A stretch of DNA of 46,025 bases from Anoxynatronum sp033549305. GTDB taxonomy: Bacteria; Bacillota; Clostridia; Peptostreptococcales; Tindalliaceae. Location: the NCBI GenBank assembly GCA_033549305.1, contig JAWSUV010000008.1, positions 1 to 46,025 on the forward strand, given 5' to 3'. The notes under the pieces are model-generated. The model ran no database searches. It was not told the DNA's origin and saw only the letters and a program-made list of their open reading frames with translations. A program made the translations under genes and the position numbers. Below, piece by piece: positions 1 to 8,491 of the stretch (positions are counted from its first letter, which is position 1; each line of letters starts with the position of its first letter).

Positions 1-31
1 TACCCAACAAACAAATGTTGAGTGATCAATG

Positions 32-49
32 CTCTCGGGTTTCCGAGAG
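32..49 (+). promoter_or_regulatory. hairpin in the hcp leader
   Basis: A perfect 7-bp inverted repeat (CTCTCGG, loop GTTT, CCGAGAG) lies 13 bases before the hcp Shine-Dalgarno and 29 bases before the start codon. No T-run follows, so it is not an obvious terminator. It could stabilise the mRNA or be an operator; the function is unknown. The promoter itself probably lies before the window. Confidence 0.4.
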
Positions 50-78
50 GGTTAAAACGATTAAAGGAGGATTTTTGT

Positions 79-1725
79 ATGAGCATGTTTTGCTATCAGT
101 GCCAGGAAACAGTCAACAACACAGGATGTACCCGTGTGGGGGTCTGTGGAAAGAAGGAGGATGTCGCCAACATCCAGGACCTGATGATCCATGCGATTAA
201 AGGGATCTCTCTTTACAGTACCGAATTAAACAAAAGAAACCACCGTTCCGTGGAAGTAGACCATTTCGTACTTTACGGCCTTTTTGCCACCATTACCAAC
301 GCCAACTTTGACAAGGACGTTTTCATTCAGAAGATCCGCCAGGGGCTGGTGATGAGGAAAGACCTGAAGAAAAAACTGGCTGAGGTAGCTCCTGAAGTCA
401 CTGTTCCTCAGCGGGATGAGGCTGTCTGGACAGCTGATACCGACAAAGAAATGGAAGACAAAGCCCTTACCGTCGGTATATTGTCCATGGAAAATGAGGA
501 TATTCGCTCCCTGAAGCAAATGATCACTTACGGGTTGAAAGGAATGGCTGCCTATACCCACCATGCCAATAACCTGGGATTTGAAGATCCGGAAATAACC
601 GCTTTTATGCAGGAGACACTGGCAAAACTCACGGATGAATCACTCACCGTTGATGACCTGGTTGCCTTGACGCTGGCCACAGGCTCTATGGGCGTTCAGG
701 CCATGAAACTGCTGGATGACGCCAACACAGGTTCTTATGGTCATCCGGAAATGACCAAAGTCAACATCGGCGTGCGCAAGAACCCGGGCATTCTCATCAG
801 CGGACATGACCTGAAAGACCTGGAAGAATTGCTGGAACAGACGAAAGGCACCGGTGTGGATGTGTATACCCACAGTGAAATGCTGCCGGCCAATTCCTAC
901 CCGGCCTTCAAGAAGTATGACAACTTCGTGGGCAACTACGGCGGCTCCTGGTGGCATCAGCTGGTGGAGTTTGAAAAATTCAACGGACCCATTCTCCTCA
1001 CCTCCAACTGTCTGGTTCCGCCCCGGGACAGCTACAAAGACCGGGTCTACAACACCAACGCGGTGGGATTCCCGGGGGTTGCCTTTATACCCGACCGGGT
1101 GAATGGTCAGCCCAAGGATTTCTCAGCCATCATCGAACACGCCAAGAAATGCGCTCCTCCGGAAGAACTGGAGACAGGCGAAATTTATGGCGGTTTCGCC
1201 CACAACCAGGTAATCCAGCTGGCGGACAAAGTCATTGACGCGGTGAAAAGCGGCGCCATCAAGCGTTTCTTCGTGATGGGCGGTTGTGATGCCCGTCAGA
1301 ACGACCGCAAGTACTACACCGATTTTGCAAAGGCACTTCCGGAAGACACTGTCATCTTAACTGCCGGCTGCGCCAAATACCGTTACAACAAGCTGGATCT
1401 GGGCGACATCGGCGGAATTCCGCGGGTGCTGGACGCCGGCCAGTGCAACGACTCCTATTCACTAGTGCTGATCGCCCTGGCGCTGAAAGACGCTTTTGGG
1501 CTGGAAGATGTCAATGACCTGCCGATTTCCTACAACATCGCCTGGTACGAGCAAAAAGCGGTATTGGTACTGCTGGCTCTGCTATCCCTGGGCATCAAGA
1601 ACATTCACCTGGGACCCACCCTTCCAGGGTTCCTGTCACCCAATGTAGCGCAGGTGATCGTGGATAACTTCGACCTGGCCCCCATCGGCTCGGTGGATGA
1701 AGACCTGCAGGCGTTTATGCAGTAA
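79..1725 (+). CDS. hcp: hydroxylamine reductase / hybrid-cluster protein
   Basis: This is the prismane (hybrid-cluster) protein Hcp. The family reduces hydroxylamine in vitro, and has been linked to NO reduction and protein S-nitrosylation; it is cytoplasmic. The start at 79 is set by a strong Shine-Dalgarno (AAAGGAGG, 63-70) and gives 548 aa, the usual length. The N-terminal Cys motif CX2CX8CX5C (C5, C8, C17, C23) matches the [4Fe-4S] class seen in Desulfovibrio, not the [2Fe-2S] enterobacterial class. Hybrid-cluster ligands are recognisable: Cys in SNCLVPP, the persulfide-type Cys in GGCDARQ, Cys in AGCAKYRYN and AGQCNDS, and Glu and Lys in WYEQKA. It is followed by a terminator and faces a convergent Crp-family regulator gene. 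Identification is secure. Confidence 0.97.
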   Translation: MSMFCYQCQETVNNTGCTRVGVCGKKEDVANIQDLMIHAIKGISLYSTELNKRNHRSVEVDHFVLYGLFATITNANFDKDVFIQKIRQGLVMRKDLKKKLAEVAPEVTVPQRDEAVWTADTDKEMEDKALTVGILSMENEDIRSLKQMITYGLKGMAAYTHHANNLGFEDPEITAFMQETLAKLTDESLTVDDLVALTLATGSMGVQAMKLLDDANTGSYGHPEMTKVNIGVRKNPGILISGHDLKDLEELLEQTKGTGVDVYTHSEMLPANSYPAFKKYDNFVGNYGGSWWHQLVEFEKFNGPILLTSNCLVPPRDSYKDRVYNTNAVGFPGVAFIPDRVNGQPKDFSAIIEHAKKCAPPEELETGEIYGGFAHNQVIQLADKVIDAVKSGAIKRFFVMGGCDARQNDRKYYTDFAKALPEDTVILTAGCAKYRYNKLDLGDIGGIPRVLDAGQCNDSYSLVLIALALKDAFGLEDVNDLPISYNIAWYEQKAVLVLLALLSLGIKNIHLGPTLPGFLSPNVAQVIVDNFDLAPIGSVDEDLQAFMQ

Positions 1726-1735
1726 CACGGTAACA

Positions 1736-1749
1736 GCGGCTTCGGCCGC
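1736..1749 (+). other. short UUCG-capped hairpin after hcp
   Basis: A GCGGC stem with a TTCG loop and GCCGC forms a C(UUCG)G-capped 5-bp hairpin, starting 11 bases after the hcp stop codon. Only a short T-run follows. It may protect the 3' end or slow polymerase ahead of the main terminator at 1811-1845. Confidence 0.35.
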
Positions 1750-1810
1750 CTTTCAGTGAATTGGTTGTCGGAAATAGAAAGCAGCAGACAGCTTAGACTC
1801 TCAATCATAC

Positions 1811-1845
1811 CCTCTCCCTCCTCTGAACTGGGGAGAGGATTTTTA
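1811..1845 (+). terminator. rho-independent terminator of hcp
   Basis: An 8-bp perfect stem (CCTCTCCC / GGGAGAGG, loop 1819-1830) is followed by ATTTTTA. It is placed 85 bases after the hcp stop and oriented to end the hcp transcript. Confidence 0.7.
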
Positions 1846-1880
1846 TGCACCAAAAAACCAAGCCTCCGGTAGAGACAGGA

Positions 1881-2555
1881 TCATTCGTTACGCCAAAAAG
1901 CGGATGATCTCTTGAGGGTGATGCTGTGAGCGTCATAATCCAGCAGACCTTCCTGCTTCATTTTCTGCAGCTCCCTGGACAGAGAGGTGCGCTGGACACC
2001 AAAACGTTCTGCCAGGGCCTTCTTGGTCATGGGCAGCTGCACACTATTTGACTGCTGCCGCTGCCTTTCCACCGCCAGATAACTGATGACTTTATCCCGC
2101 AAGGGCCTGCGAACATCGTGCTTGATTTTTTCACCCAGCAGAAAGGTGTAATTGCTGATCAGGGCTAAATAGGCTTCCAGAAAGAGTGGTTTTTGCAGAC
2201 ACAACTCCAGCACCACTTTTTTGTTGACTTCCAGCAGCTTCACCCGGCTCCTGGCAGTGATGGTCATGGGGTATTGAGGCTTGTCGGCAAAGATCAGGTT
2301 TCCGCCAAGCACGTCACCCTGTTTGAATTCGGCCACCGTTAGCACATCCCCCGCCACATCTATGCGTTCCACCACCAGGGTGCCTTCCAGCACCACTTCC
2401 ATGTTGGTGCAGCTGTCCCCTTCCAGGTGGATAATCCTCCCCGGGTCGTAACCGGCCACGCGGAACCTGCCCTCCTGGAGATTCTTTTTTCTCTCCTCCA
2501 TTCTTAAAGACTGAAAGAGCGGAATCTGGTCCATCAGCTGCATATCCTTCTTCAA
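1881..2555 (-). CDS. Crp/Fnr-family transcriptional regulator
   Basis: The protein has 224 aa: an N-terminal cyclic-nucleotide-binding-type beta-roll (about 20-115), a long dimer helix, and a winged helix-turn-helix (about 176-200) with the recognition helix R189-T-S-L-S-R194. There is no FNR-like N-terminal Cys cluster. A TTG start at 2555 is preferred because an excellent Shine-Dalgarno (GGGGAGGTGAGGG) lies just upstream; the same frame is open from 2600 without a good ribosome site. It lies beside hcp (convergent) and downstream of an efflux pair, and has its own promoter overlapping the RND stop codon. It is a paralogue of the regulator at 8545-9246. The HcpR subgroup of this superfamily controls hcp and nitrite/NO genes, so a similar role is a reasonable inference, but the effector is not visible. 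Confidence 0.88.
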   Translation of the reverse strand: MKKDMQLMDQIPLFQSLRMEERKKNLQEGRFRVAGYDPGRIIHLEGDSCTNMEVVLEGTLVVERIDVAGDVLTVAEFKQGDVLGGNLIFADKPQYPMTITARSRVKLLEVNKKVVLELCLQKPLFLEAYLALISNYTFLLGEKIKHDVRRPLRDKVISYLAVERQRQQSNSVQLPMTKKALAERFGVQRTSLSRELQKMKQEGLLDYDAHSITLKRSSAFWRNE

Positions 2556-2676
2556 TCCCTCACCTCCCCAGAGTTCTTCAGTCTTCAACCGATATTGCAT
2601 GATGAACTACCTATACCAGCTTACCTAAAAGCTTTGTCTGTCATTAAACCGTGTCACTCTTTTTATTGATGACTCC

Positions 2677-2705
2677 ATTATACCTTCTCACCCCAACCAT
2701 TACAA
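2677..2705 (-). promoter_or_regulatory. sigma-A promoter for the Crp-family regulator
   Basis: On the minus strand TTGTAA (2705-2700), a 17-base spacer and TATAAT (2682-2677) form a near-consensus promoter. The -35 hexamer includes the TAA stop codon of the RND gene, so the regulator can be transcribed independently of the efflux operon. Confidence 0.6.
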
Positions 2706-5700
2706 AAATTCTCTGCGCCATGGAAACCAGCCTGTCTCTCTGATTTTCTCAAAAGACACATACACCAGAGGCACCATGATCATGGTCAGGAAAGTGGCAG
2801 CTGTCATGCCGCCGATGACGGCAATGGCCAGAGGGGAGAAACGTTCAGATCCAAGGGCCAGTTGGAAAGCCAGTGGCAGCATGCCGGCAATATCCGACAG
2901 AGCCGTCATCATAATGGGCCGGAAACGAGATTGCACCGCCTGTTCCACTGCTTCCTCCGCCATGACTCCCTTCTTTCGCCGGGCCAGGGTGTCGTCCAGC
3001 AGCAGAATGGCGTTGTTCACCACGGTGCCTGCCAACAGAATGAGTCCCAGCAGCACCGGCATGGACATGTATTTATTGGTTAACCCCAGTGCCGGCGCCA
3101 CGCCGATCATCACCAGGGGAATAACGGCCATAATGGTGATGGGGTGCAGGAATGATTTAAACTGGGGTACCAGCAGCAAATACACAAACACGATCGCCAG
3201 GGCCATGAGAAAAATCATGTCGCCCATGGCTTCCGTCAGGGCTTCCTGCTCCCCTGTCATGCCTGCCCGGTACCCTTCCGGCATGGGATACGATGCAATG
3301 ATGCCGTTGATGTCCCGGACTATATGGCTGAAAGCTCTGCTGTGGGTGTATCCCAGCACATTCACGGTATACTCCAGGTTTTCCCGGGTGATCAGGTTGG
3401 CCCTGTTGGTCATTTCAATGTCCGCCACTTCGCGCAGGGGTACCTGCAGTCCTAAAGGTGTAAAAATCTGAGTGCCCAGCAGGTCTTCCAGACTGGGTAT
3501 TTCCTCTTGATGAACCCCCACAGACACATTCAGTCCCGTCACTTCCCCCACGTTCATCGTCGTGGTAACAACACCCTCCATCGCCTGGTAGATTTGTGCT
3601 GACAGCGCTGCATTGGTCAGCCCCAGCTCCTGAAGACGCTGGTGGTCCGTGGTGATGTTCATCTGCTGGTTGTTCATGTGCAGGCTCAGGTATAGGTTGG
3701 TGGTGCCTTCCACCTGGTGAAGTTTGTCCACCAGCTGGCTGGCCAGGACAAAGGCAATTTCCTGGTCCGGTCCGCTGACCCGCAGGTCCAGTGGGGCCGA
3801 TGAAGTGCCGACGGCTGTACCCCCATGTTCTTTGACCACAAAGCGCTGAATGCCCGGCATTTTGCCGATTTCAAACCGGAGCCGTTCCTGAAACTCCCAG
3901 ATGGTTTCACTGCGTTCTTTCCGTGTGTTCAGGGTGATGGTGATCATCCCCTGGTTGGCACCCATGATGCCAAAATCACCCATCCGGCTGCTTCCCTGTT
4001 CATAACCCATCTGGGCATCATAGTGCAGCACGTTTTCTTCCTGTTCCAGCAGCGATTCAATGTATTGAACTGTTTCATTGGTCTGGTGAAGGGTGGTGCC
4101 CGGTTCCATTTCAAAGGTGACATAGGTCACCCCACTGTCAAAAAGAGGCAGCATTTCAACCCCGTTGCTCAGGAGAAAACCCATGCTGACGGCCAGCATC
4201 AGTGCGCCGGTCAAAAAAGTTTTCCCTTTGTTCCTTAACACTTTTCTCAGGACTCTGGTGTACCAGTTTTTCAGCCGGTCCATCTGCCGGTTAAAGGGGG
4301 CTGCGAGCAGCTGCATCTTTTTCTCCAATCTGTCTGCTTTCAGCTTATCCAGCATCACCGTCAGGAGTGGAATGATGGTCAAAGCGATAACCACCGAAGA
4401 GGTGATGGCGTAGATCAGGGTCTTGGATAAGGGGCGGAACATTTCCCCCACAAACCCCTGGATAAAGAGCAGAGGGATGAGGACAATGAGGGTGGTCGTG
4501 GCACCGGCAATGGTGGGCAGGGCAATTTCATTGGTGCCGTCAATGGCTGCGGTGACCATGTGCTTGCCCTGGTCGATTCGATGGCTCATGATGTTCTCCA
4601 CCACCACCACGGCACCGTCCACCACAAAGCCAATGCTGAGGATCAGGGCCGATAATGTCACCATGTCCAGTTCCATACCGGTGAATTTCATCAACAGCAA
4701 GGTACTGAGAAACACCAACGGCATGGAGATGGAGACTGCCAGGGACTGGCCAATGTTACCAATGAAGAGAATGATCACCACCACCGTCATCAGTATGGCC
4801 AGCAGTACACTGGTGGTCATGTTGTTCACCATTTGCCTGGTAAATACAGAATCATCCTGAGCAATGGAAAAGTCAAGCACCGGATAGGCTGCTTCCAATT
4901 CTTCAACACGTTGGTGCAATGTTTCCACCACCTGGATGGTGTTGGCCGAACCCTGCTTGGTGATCATCAGGGCAATGGATTCTTCTCCATTAAACCGGTA
5001 ACTGCTCTCAAGGGCCTCCACCGCCAGGGAAATGTCGGCAATGTCTGAAAGGTAGACCCGTTGTCCTTCCGGCAGGTTCAACGTGAGCTGACGCAGGTCT
5101 TCCAGGGAGTCGTAGCCCTCCTGCACACGGATCATGACCTCTTTATCATTCACCAACACCTTACCCCCGGGGGCTTTCACATTGCTGTGGCCGATGGTTT
5201 CTGCAATTTGCTGAAGGGTCAGGGAATACGCTGTCAGGGCGTCCGGGTCCACCCGTACCTGGACTTCGTTGCGGTATCCGCCGAAAACTTCCACCGCTGC
5301 CACCCCGTCCACCAATTGGAGTTCATAGGCGATGCGGTCTTCCGCCAGCTGACGGGTGTCCTGCATGGTCAGTGAATCGCTGAATAAGCTGACAGTGAGG
5401 ATGGGTTTGTCAGAGGCGCTGAATTTCATGATCCTGGGTTCCTGCATCTGGTCAGGCAACTGATCCCGAATGCCGCTGATGGCATTTTGCAGGTCAACGG
5501 CTGCTTCATCGATGTTGATGGCGTAGGAAAACTCCACCTGAATGACAGCTGAATTGTCCTGCGAGGTGGACTTGATCTGCCGCACCCCGTCCAGCATCAT
5601 AAATTCTTTTTCCATGGGTTCCACCACATCCAGCACCACATCCTGGGCTGTTGCCCCCGGGTACCGGGCAATCACCGTGGCCATGGGCGGATTGGTGTCC

Positions 5701-5813
5701 GGTGCCAGTTGTGTGTTAATGGTGGCCATGGCGTAGAGCCCAGCCAACACGATGGCAATGGTGACGGCTAACAAAATGTATTTCTTTTTAACGGAAAAAC
5801 CGCCAATGCTCAT
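2700..5813 (-). CDS. RND-family efflux transporter, inner-membrane pump
   Basis: This is a 1037-aa resistance-nodulation-division pump of the AcrB/HAE type that uses the proton gradient. The N terminus has TM1 (KKKYILLAVTIAIVL) and the typical porter repeat (TQLAPDTNPPMATVIARYPG). A second half begins near residue 520 with its own TM helix and large loop. In TM4 the usual Asp-Asp pair reads V-D-G-A, keeping one Asp, and the TM10 Lys position reads N-N-A, so the proton-relay set is not that of AcrB. The gene overlaps the stop codon of the membrane-fusion partner by 4 bases (ATGA), implying translational coupling. No outer-membrane channel gene is nearby, which suits a single-membrane host. The substrate is unknown. 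Confidence 0.93.
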   Translation of the reverse strand: MSIGGFSVKKKYILLAVTIAIVLAGLYAMATINTQLAPDTNPPMATVIARYPGATAQDVVLDVVEPMEKEFMMLDGVRQIKSTSQDNSAVIQVEFSYAINIDEAAVDLQNAISGIRDQLPDQMQEPRIMKFSASDKPILTVSLFSDSLTMQDTRQLAEDRIAYELQLVDGVAAVEVFGGYRNEVQVRVDPDALTAYSLTLQQIAETIGHSNVKAPGGKVLVNDKEVMIRVQEGYDSLEDLRQLTLNLPEGQRVYLSDIADISLAVEALESSYRFNGEESIALMITKQGSANTIQVVETLHQRVEELEAAYPVLDFSIAQDDSVFTRQMVNNMTTSVLLAILMTVVVIILFIGNIGQSLAVSISMPLVFLSTLLLMKFTGMELDMVTLSALILSIGFVVDGAVVVVENIMSHRIDQGKHMVTAAIDGTNEIALPTIAGATTTLIVLIPLLFIQGFVGEMFRPLSKTLIYAITSSVVIALTIIPLLTVMLDKLKADRLEKKMQLLAAPFNRQMDRLKNWYTRVLRKVLRNKGKTFLTGALMLAVSMGFLLSNGVEMLPLFDSGVTYVTFEMEPGTTLHQTNETVQYIESLLEQEENVLHYDAQMGYEQGSSRMGDFGIMGANQGMITITLNTRKERSETIWEFQERLRFEIGKMPGIQRFVVKEHGGTAVGTSSAPLDLRVSGPDQEIAFVLASQLVDKLHQVEGTTNLYLSLHMNNQQMNITTDHQRLQELGLTNAALSAQIYQAMEGVVTTTMNVGEVTGLNVSVGVHQEEIPSLEDLLGTQIFTPLGLQVPLREVADIEMTNRANLITRENLEYTVNVLGYTHSRAFSHIVRDINGIIASYPMPEGYRAGMTGEQEALTEAMGDMIFLMALAIVFVYLLLVPQFKSFLHPITIMAVIPLVMIGVAPALGLTNKYMSMPVLLGLILLAGTVVNNAILLLDDTLARRKKGVMAEEAVEQAVQSRFRPIMMTALSDIAGMLPLAFQLALGSERFSPLAIAVIGGMTAATFLTMIMVPLVYVSFEKIRETGWFPWRREFL

Positions 5814-7081
5814 TGGCTGCCAGCTCCTTCAAAAACAAAGACTTTCGCCCCATGATAAAGCTGGTTCAGGTTCTGCACAGCGATGTTTTCCAATTCTTCC
5901 AAGCCTTCCAGCACCAGGGTTTCATTGTAAGCCGAAAGGCCCGTGACAATGTCACGTTCCTCCACCGTATTTTCCCTGATCACATACACCAGTTGCCGGT
6001 TACCCAGCGTCTTAATGGCAGCGGAAGGAATCACCAGGCCATCTTCCACACGCTGGTGAATGAAATCCACCGAGGCACTGGCGCCCACCACCAGGTTGGT
6101 GCCCTGTCCTTTTTCCAGGGTCACTTCCACTTCTCCCGTCCGGGCTACCGGATGAAGGTAGGCAGGTGTCTTTGTCACCTTTCCTGTCAACTGATTTTCA
6201 TGTCCCTGGAGGATCACCAGCACAGGGTCATCCAGCCCAATCCGAGCTGCCTCTTTTTCACCCACACTCACCTTCACCATATGATCACTGGTGTCATCAA
6301 TGATGATCAGGGGTGTTCCGGTACGGTAAAGGTCATGGGACTGATAAAAAATCTGACGTACGGTGCCAGACACAGGGGCCACCACCTGCGTTTCTTCCAA
6401 ATGGTACCCCATCTCCTGGGCCACGGCTTCCAGTTCCCTTAACTGAATGCCGGCCATGTTGCGCTCATGGGTCAGCTGATCCAGGGTATTGGAAACCATG
6501 GCTTCCAGTTCCCTCACCTGGTGCCCGGCTGTCTCTTTCTCCAGCTGAACCTTGTTGAAGGTATCCTGGGAGATGGCCCCTTGCTCCAAAAGGATGCCCA
6601 TTTTTTCCACTTCAGTTTCCAGAAAGGCGTATTGTCCCCGGGCACTTTCCAGCTTTTGCGCCTGGGGGTTGGTGTTTTCAAAGGTGGCAATGGATTGGTT
6701 CAGAAAACCGGCAGTGGTTCTAATTCCTTCCATTTTCTGAATCAAGCCTTCCTCGTTGGCCAGCATAGTCCTGTCGTCCAGGGTAACAAGCACGTCTCCT
6801 GCCTGCACCCAGTCCCCTTCTTCCACCAGGATGTCGCGAATGTTGGCGGTCACCTTGGGCATTAGGGTCACCGAACCATTGGCTTCCACCGTGCCCCGAT
6901 AGCGTACTGTCGATACCAGGTCTTTTCGCTCCACCTGCATCATGCGGGTGGGAATCCCCAGGTTCAGGTCTTCCATGGTCTCTTTGCTTCCAAACGGCAC
7001 CCCCCCTCTTACAACAGTACCGATGATCAACCCAGCGACTGCCAGGATGACGACCCTTTTCACTATTATTCTGTTACGCAT
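5810..7081 (-). CDS. efflux RND transporter periplasmic-adaptor (MFP) subunit
   Basis: The protein has 423 aa and is the membrane-fusion partner of the pump encoded next. It has an N-terminal membrane anchor (VVILAVAGLIIGTVV, about residues 9-23), then the first half of a lipoyl-like domain (GTVEANGSVTLMPKV, EEGDWVQAGDVLVTLDD), an alpha-helical hairpin (about 110-210), the second lipoyl half (APVSGTVRQIFYQ) and C-terminal beta-barrel domains. The frame is open to 7171, but the ATG at 7081 is preferred because it begins the basic signal-anchor MRNRIIVKR and follows GAAAGG. A palindrome and a TATACT -10 lie upstream. The gene is the first of a two-gene operon. Confidence 0.92.
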   Translation of the reverse strand: MRNRIIVKRVVILAVAGLIIGTVVRGGVPFGSKETMEDLNLGIPTRMMQVERKDLVSTVRYRGTVEANGSVTLMPKVTANIRDILVEEGDWVQAGDVLVTLDDRTMLANEEGLIQKMEGIRTTAGFLNQSIATFENTNPQAQKLESARGQYAFLETEVEKMGILLEQGAISQDTFNKVQLEKETAGHQVRELEAMVSNTLDQLTHERNMAGIQLRELEAVAQEMGYHLEETQVVAPVSGTVRQIFYQSHDLYRTGTPLIIIDDTSDHMVKVSVGEKEAARIGLDDPVLVILQGHENQLTGKVTKTPAYLHPVARTGEVEVTLEKGQGTNLVVGASASVDFIHQRVEDGLVIPSAAIKTLGNRQLVYVIRENTVEERDIVTGLSAYNETLVLEGLEELENIAVQNLNQLYHGAKVFVFEGAGSQ

Positions 7082-7117
7082 CTGCCCACGCCTTTCTTTG
7101 TCAAATTCGTTTCCCAG

Positions 7118-7131
7118 GTGACACCTGTTAC
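7118..7131 (-). promoter_or_regulatory. imperfect operator overlapping the efflux start site
   Basis: On the minus strand GTAAC-AGGT-GTCAC resembles the perfect sites at 7163-7176 and 8507-8520 with one mismatch. Its centre is about +4.5 from the predicted transcription start, so binding here would be expected to block transcription. Confidence 0.4.
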
Positions 7132-7134
7132 TCC

Positions 7135-7176
7135 AGTATAAATGTTCTGAGGGCAAATATTCGTTACCCATGTAAC
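7135..7176 (-). promoter_or_regulatory. class II-type activated promoter of the efflux operon
   Basis: The perfect palindrome GTTAC-ATGG-GTAAC (7163-7176 read on the minus strand) is followed by TATACT (7140-7135). The -10 begins at the 30th base after the palindrome centre, which puts the site at -41.5, the class II position for CRP/FNR activators. No good -35 is present, as expected for an activated promoter. Confidence 0.6.
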
Positions 7177-7196
7177 TTATTCGTGTTGTTTAACCT

Positions 7197-7222
7197 AAAA
7201 AAACTGCCTCCGATGGAGGCAG
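7197..7222 (-). terminator. rho-independent terminator of the cupin gene
   Basis: An 8-bp perfect stem (CTGCCTCC / GGAGGCAG, 3-base loop) is followed on the minus strand by seven Ts. It separates the cupin gene from the efflux promoter downstream. Confidence 0.85.
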
Positions 7223-7319
7223 AACCGTTGAAAACATTATCATTGTCGCGTCATCCGTTTCCCATAAAGACAGGATTGGTCCACCATGATCCGGTCGATG
7301 ACTCATTGCACTTTAAATG

Positions 7320-7655
7320 TTAGATCTGCTTAACTGGTGGCATATCTTTGGGGTTCGGGGATTTTAGCACATAGAATTCCAGTAAGTCCTCATGCTTGTT
7401 GATCACTTCCATTTTTGTGTCAAAGGGGATGGCCAGAATTTCCCCTACCTGGTGCAGGTTGGCCTGACCATCGTCCAGGGCGATGGTCATGGTGCCCCTG
7501 ACGATGACCATGTACACATTGGAATTGGACACATGCACGGGCAGTCCAGTGTCTTTGATCAGCACCATGTGGTTGATGTTCACGTGCTCATCGTCCACAA
7601 TCCGCTCAATGGTTTTGTCATTTGTCACCGTCACCTCATACACTTTTTCAATCAT
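7320..7655 (-). CDS. small cupin-domain protein
   Basis: This is a 111-aa single-domain cupin. The beta-barrel pattern is visible in HVSNSNVYMVIVRGTMTIAL, then GEILAIPFDTKMEVIN and LEFYVLKSP near the end. The first cupin motif lacks the full set of metal-binding His residues, so the metal and substrate are unclear. GAGAGG lies 9 bases before the ATG. It lies downstream of the polyferredoxin gene on the same strand (136-base gap) and ends at a strong terminator, so the two may be cotranscribed. Small cupins of this kind are often accessory or sensory proteins; no function is assigned. Confidence 0.75.
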   Translation of the reverse strand: MIEKVYEVTVTNDKTIERIVDDEHVNINHMVLIKDTGLPVHVSNSNVYMVIVRGTMTIALDDGQANLHQVGEILAIPFDTKMEVINKHEDLLEFYVLKSPNPKDMPPVKQI

Positions 7656-7791
7656 TCAACTCATCCTCTCATTTTTGTGTGGCATGCTCATCCATCTTAA
7701 CCTTCATCCACAGGGGTTTCTTCCTGCTTTTGACCAGGGCAACACCAGCCCCATGGCCTCTATACAGTCAATCACCATGGGTGTTGACCTG

Positions 7792-8418
7792 TTACACTTT
7801 GCCTCTTTCATAGACAATGGCGTTGGTGGGACAGGCCTGTGCGCAGGCCGTGCAGGCAAGGCACAGTGCCGGGTTGATCACCGCTTTCTTAGGTGTTCCT
7901 CCGACGGTCACAGCTTTCGCCGGGCACACCCTGCTGCACAACCCGCATCCATTACATGGCTCTGTATTAACCAGCCATTTTGTCTTTGCAAAGGCACCTG
8001 GAAAACCGAGGAGTGTCCCATAGGGGCACAGGTACCGGTGCCACATGACCGGCACATAGATCAAACTTAGGAAGACCCCCAGCACCAACAGGGCCGGCAA
8101 TACCGGCAGCCTGCGGCCGGTTCGCAGGGTCATGGCCAGAATGCCTACAAACACCGCCAACATTCCGTAGCGCACCACCGGCGACTTGACCCATCCAGGC
8201 ACCGGCTTGCGCTTAATCCCGGTTTTACAATAAAACCAGGCCACCACTTCCATCAGGGTATTGATGGGACAGATCCATCCGCAGTAAAAACGGCTGAAGA
8301 AAAGCGCTCCCACCATTCCTCCCAGAAACACACCCATCCAGAGTTGTACCCTGCCTGCTGCCATTGCACCCAGAAATAGCAGCAGAAAGGCTGCCTGGAT
8401 CCACCGCTGTTTTGTCAT
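7792..8418 (-). CDS. NapH/CcoG-like membrane 4Fe-4S polyferredoxin
   Basis: This 208-aa membrane protein has four hydrophobic segments (about 7-22, 28-45, 80-97 and 105-126). It has the CxxxCP motif C46-GWI-C50-P, a second conserved Cys-Pro (C131-P-Y-G), and two C-terminal ferredoxin motifs: C155, C158, C161, C165 and C186, C189, C192, C196. NapH, NosR and CcoG-type proteins of this layout pass electrons from the quinone pool or handle metal and redox cofactors. A Shine-Dalgarno (GGAAGGAG) precedes the start. It is divergent from the regulator at 8545, with a shared palindrome between them, and close to nrfA. A role in feeding electrons to nitrite reduction is inference. Confidence 0.85.
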   Translation of the reverse strand: MTKQRWIQAAFLLLFLGAMAAGRVQLWMGVFLGGMVGALFFSRFYCGWICPINTLMEVVAWFYCKTGIKRKPVPGWVKSPVVRYGMLAVFVGILAMTLRTGRRLPVLPALLVLGVFLSLIYVPVMWHRYLCPYGTLLGFPGAFAKTKWLVNTEPCNGCGLCSRVCPAKAVTVGGTPKKAVINPALCLACTACAQACPTNAIVYERGKV

Positions 8419-8462
8419 CCTGTCACAGCTCCTTCCCTTTTATGCTTGATGTAACCATCCAC

Positions 8463-8491
8463 TTGACGTGTTGGTCTCATCATAGTATGCT
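8463..8491 (+). promoter_or_regulatory. promoter of the second Crp-family regulator
   Basis: TTGACG (8463-8468), a 17-base spacer and TATGCT (8486-8491) form a good sigma-A promoter reading toward 8545. The predicted start is near 8498, so the palindrome at 8507-8520 would sit just downstream, in a repressing position. Confidence 0.6.

Noticed and set aside
21..29. FNR-like TTGA-N4-TCAA at the window start
   Set aside because: The spacing is two bases short of an FNR box and the promoter context is cut off by the window edge.
7704..7775. Small open frame (24 codons, minus strand) between the polyferredoxin and cupin genes, extendable through a TGA
   Set aside because: There is no convincing ribosome site, no recognised family, and no SECIS-like element checked well enough. 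It is more likely chance in a 136-base gap.
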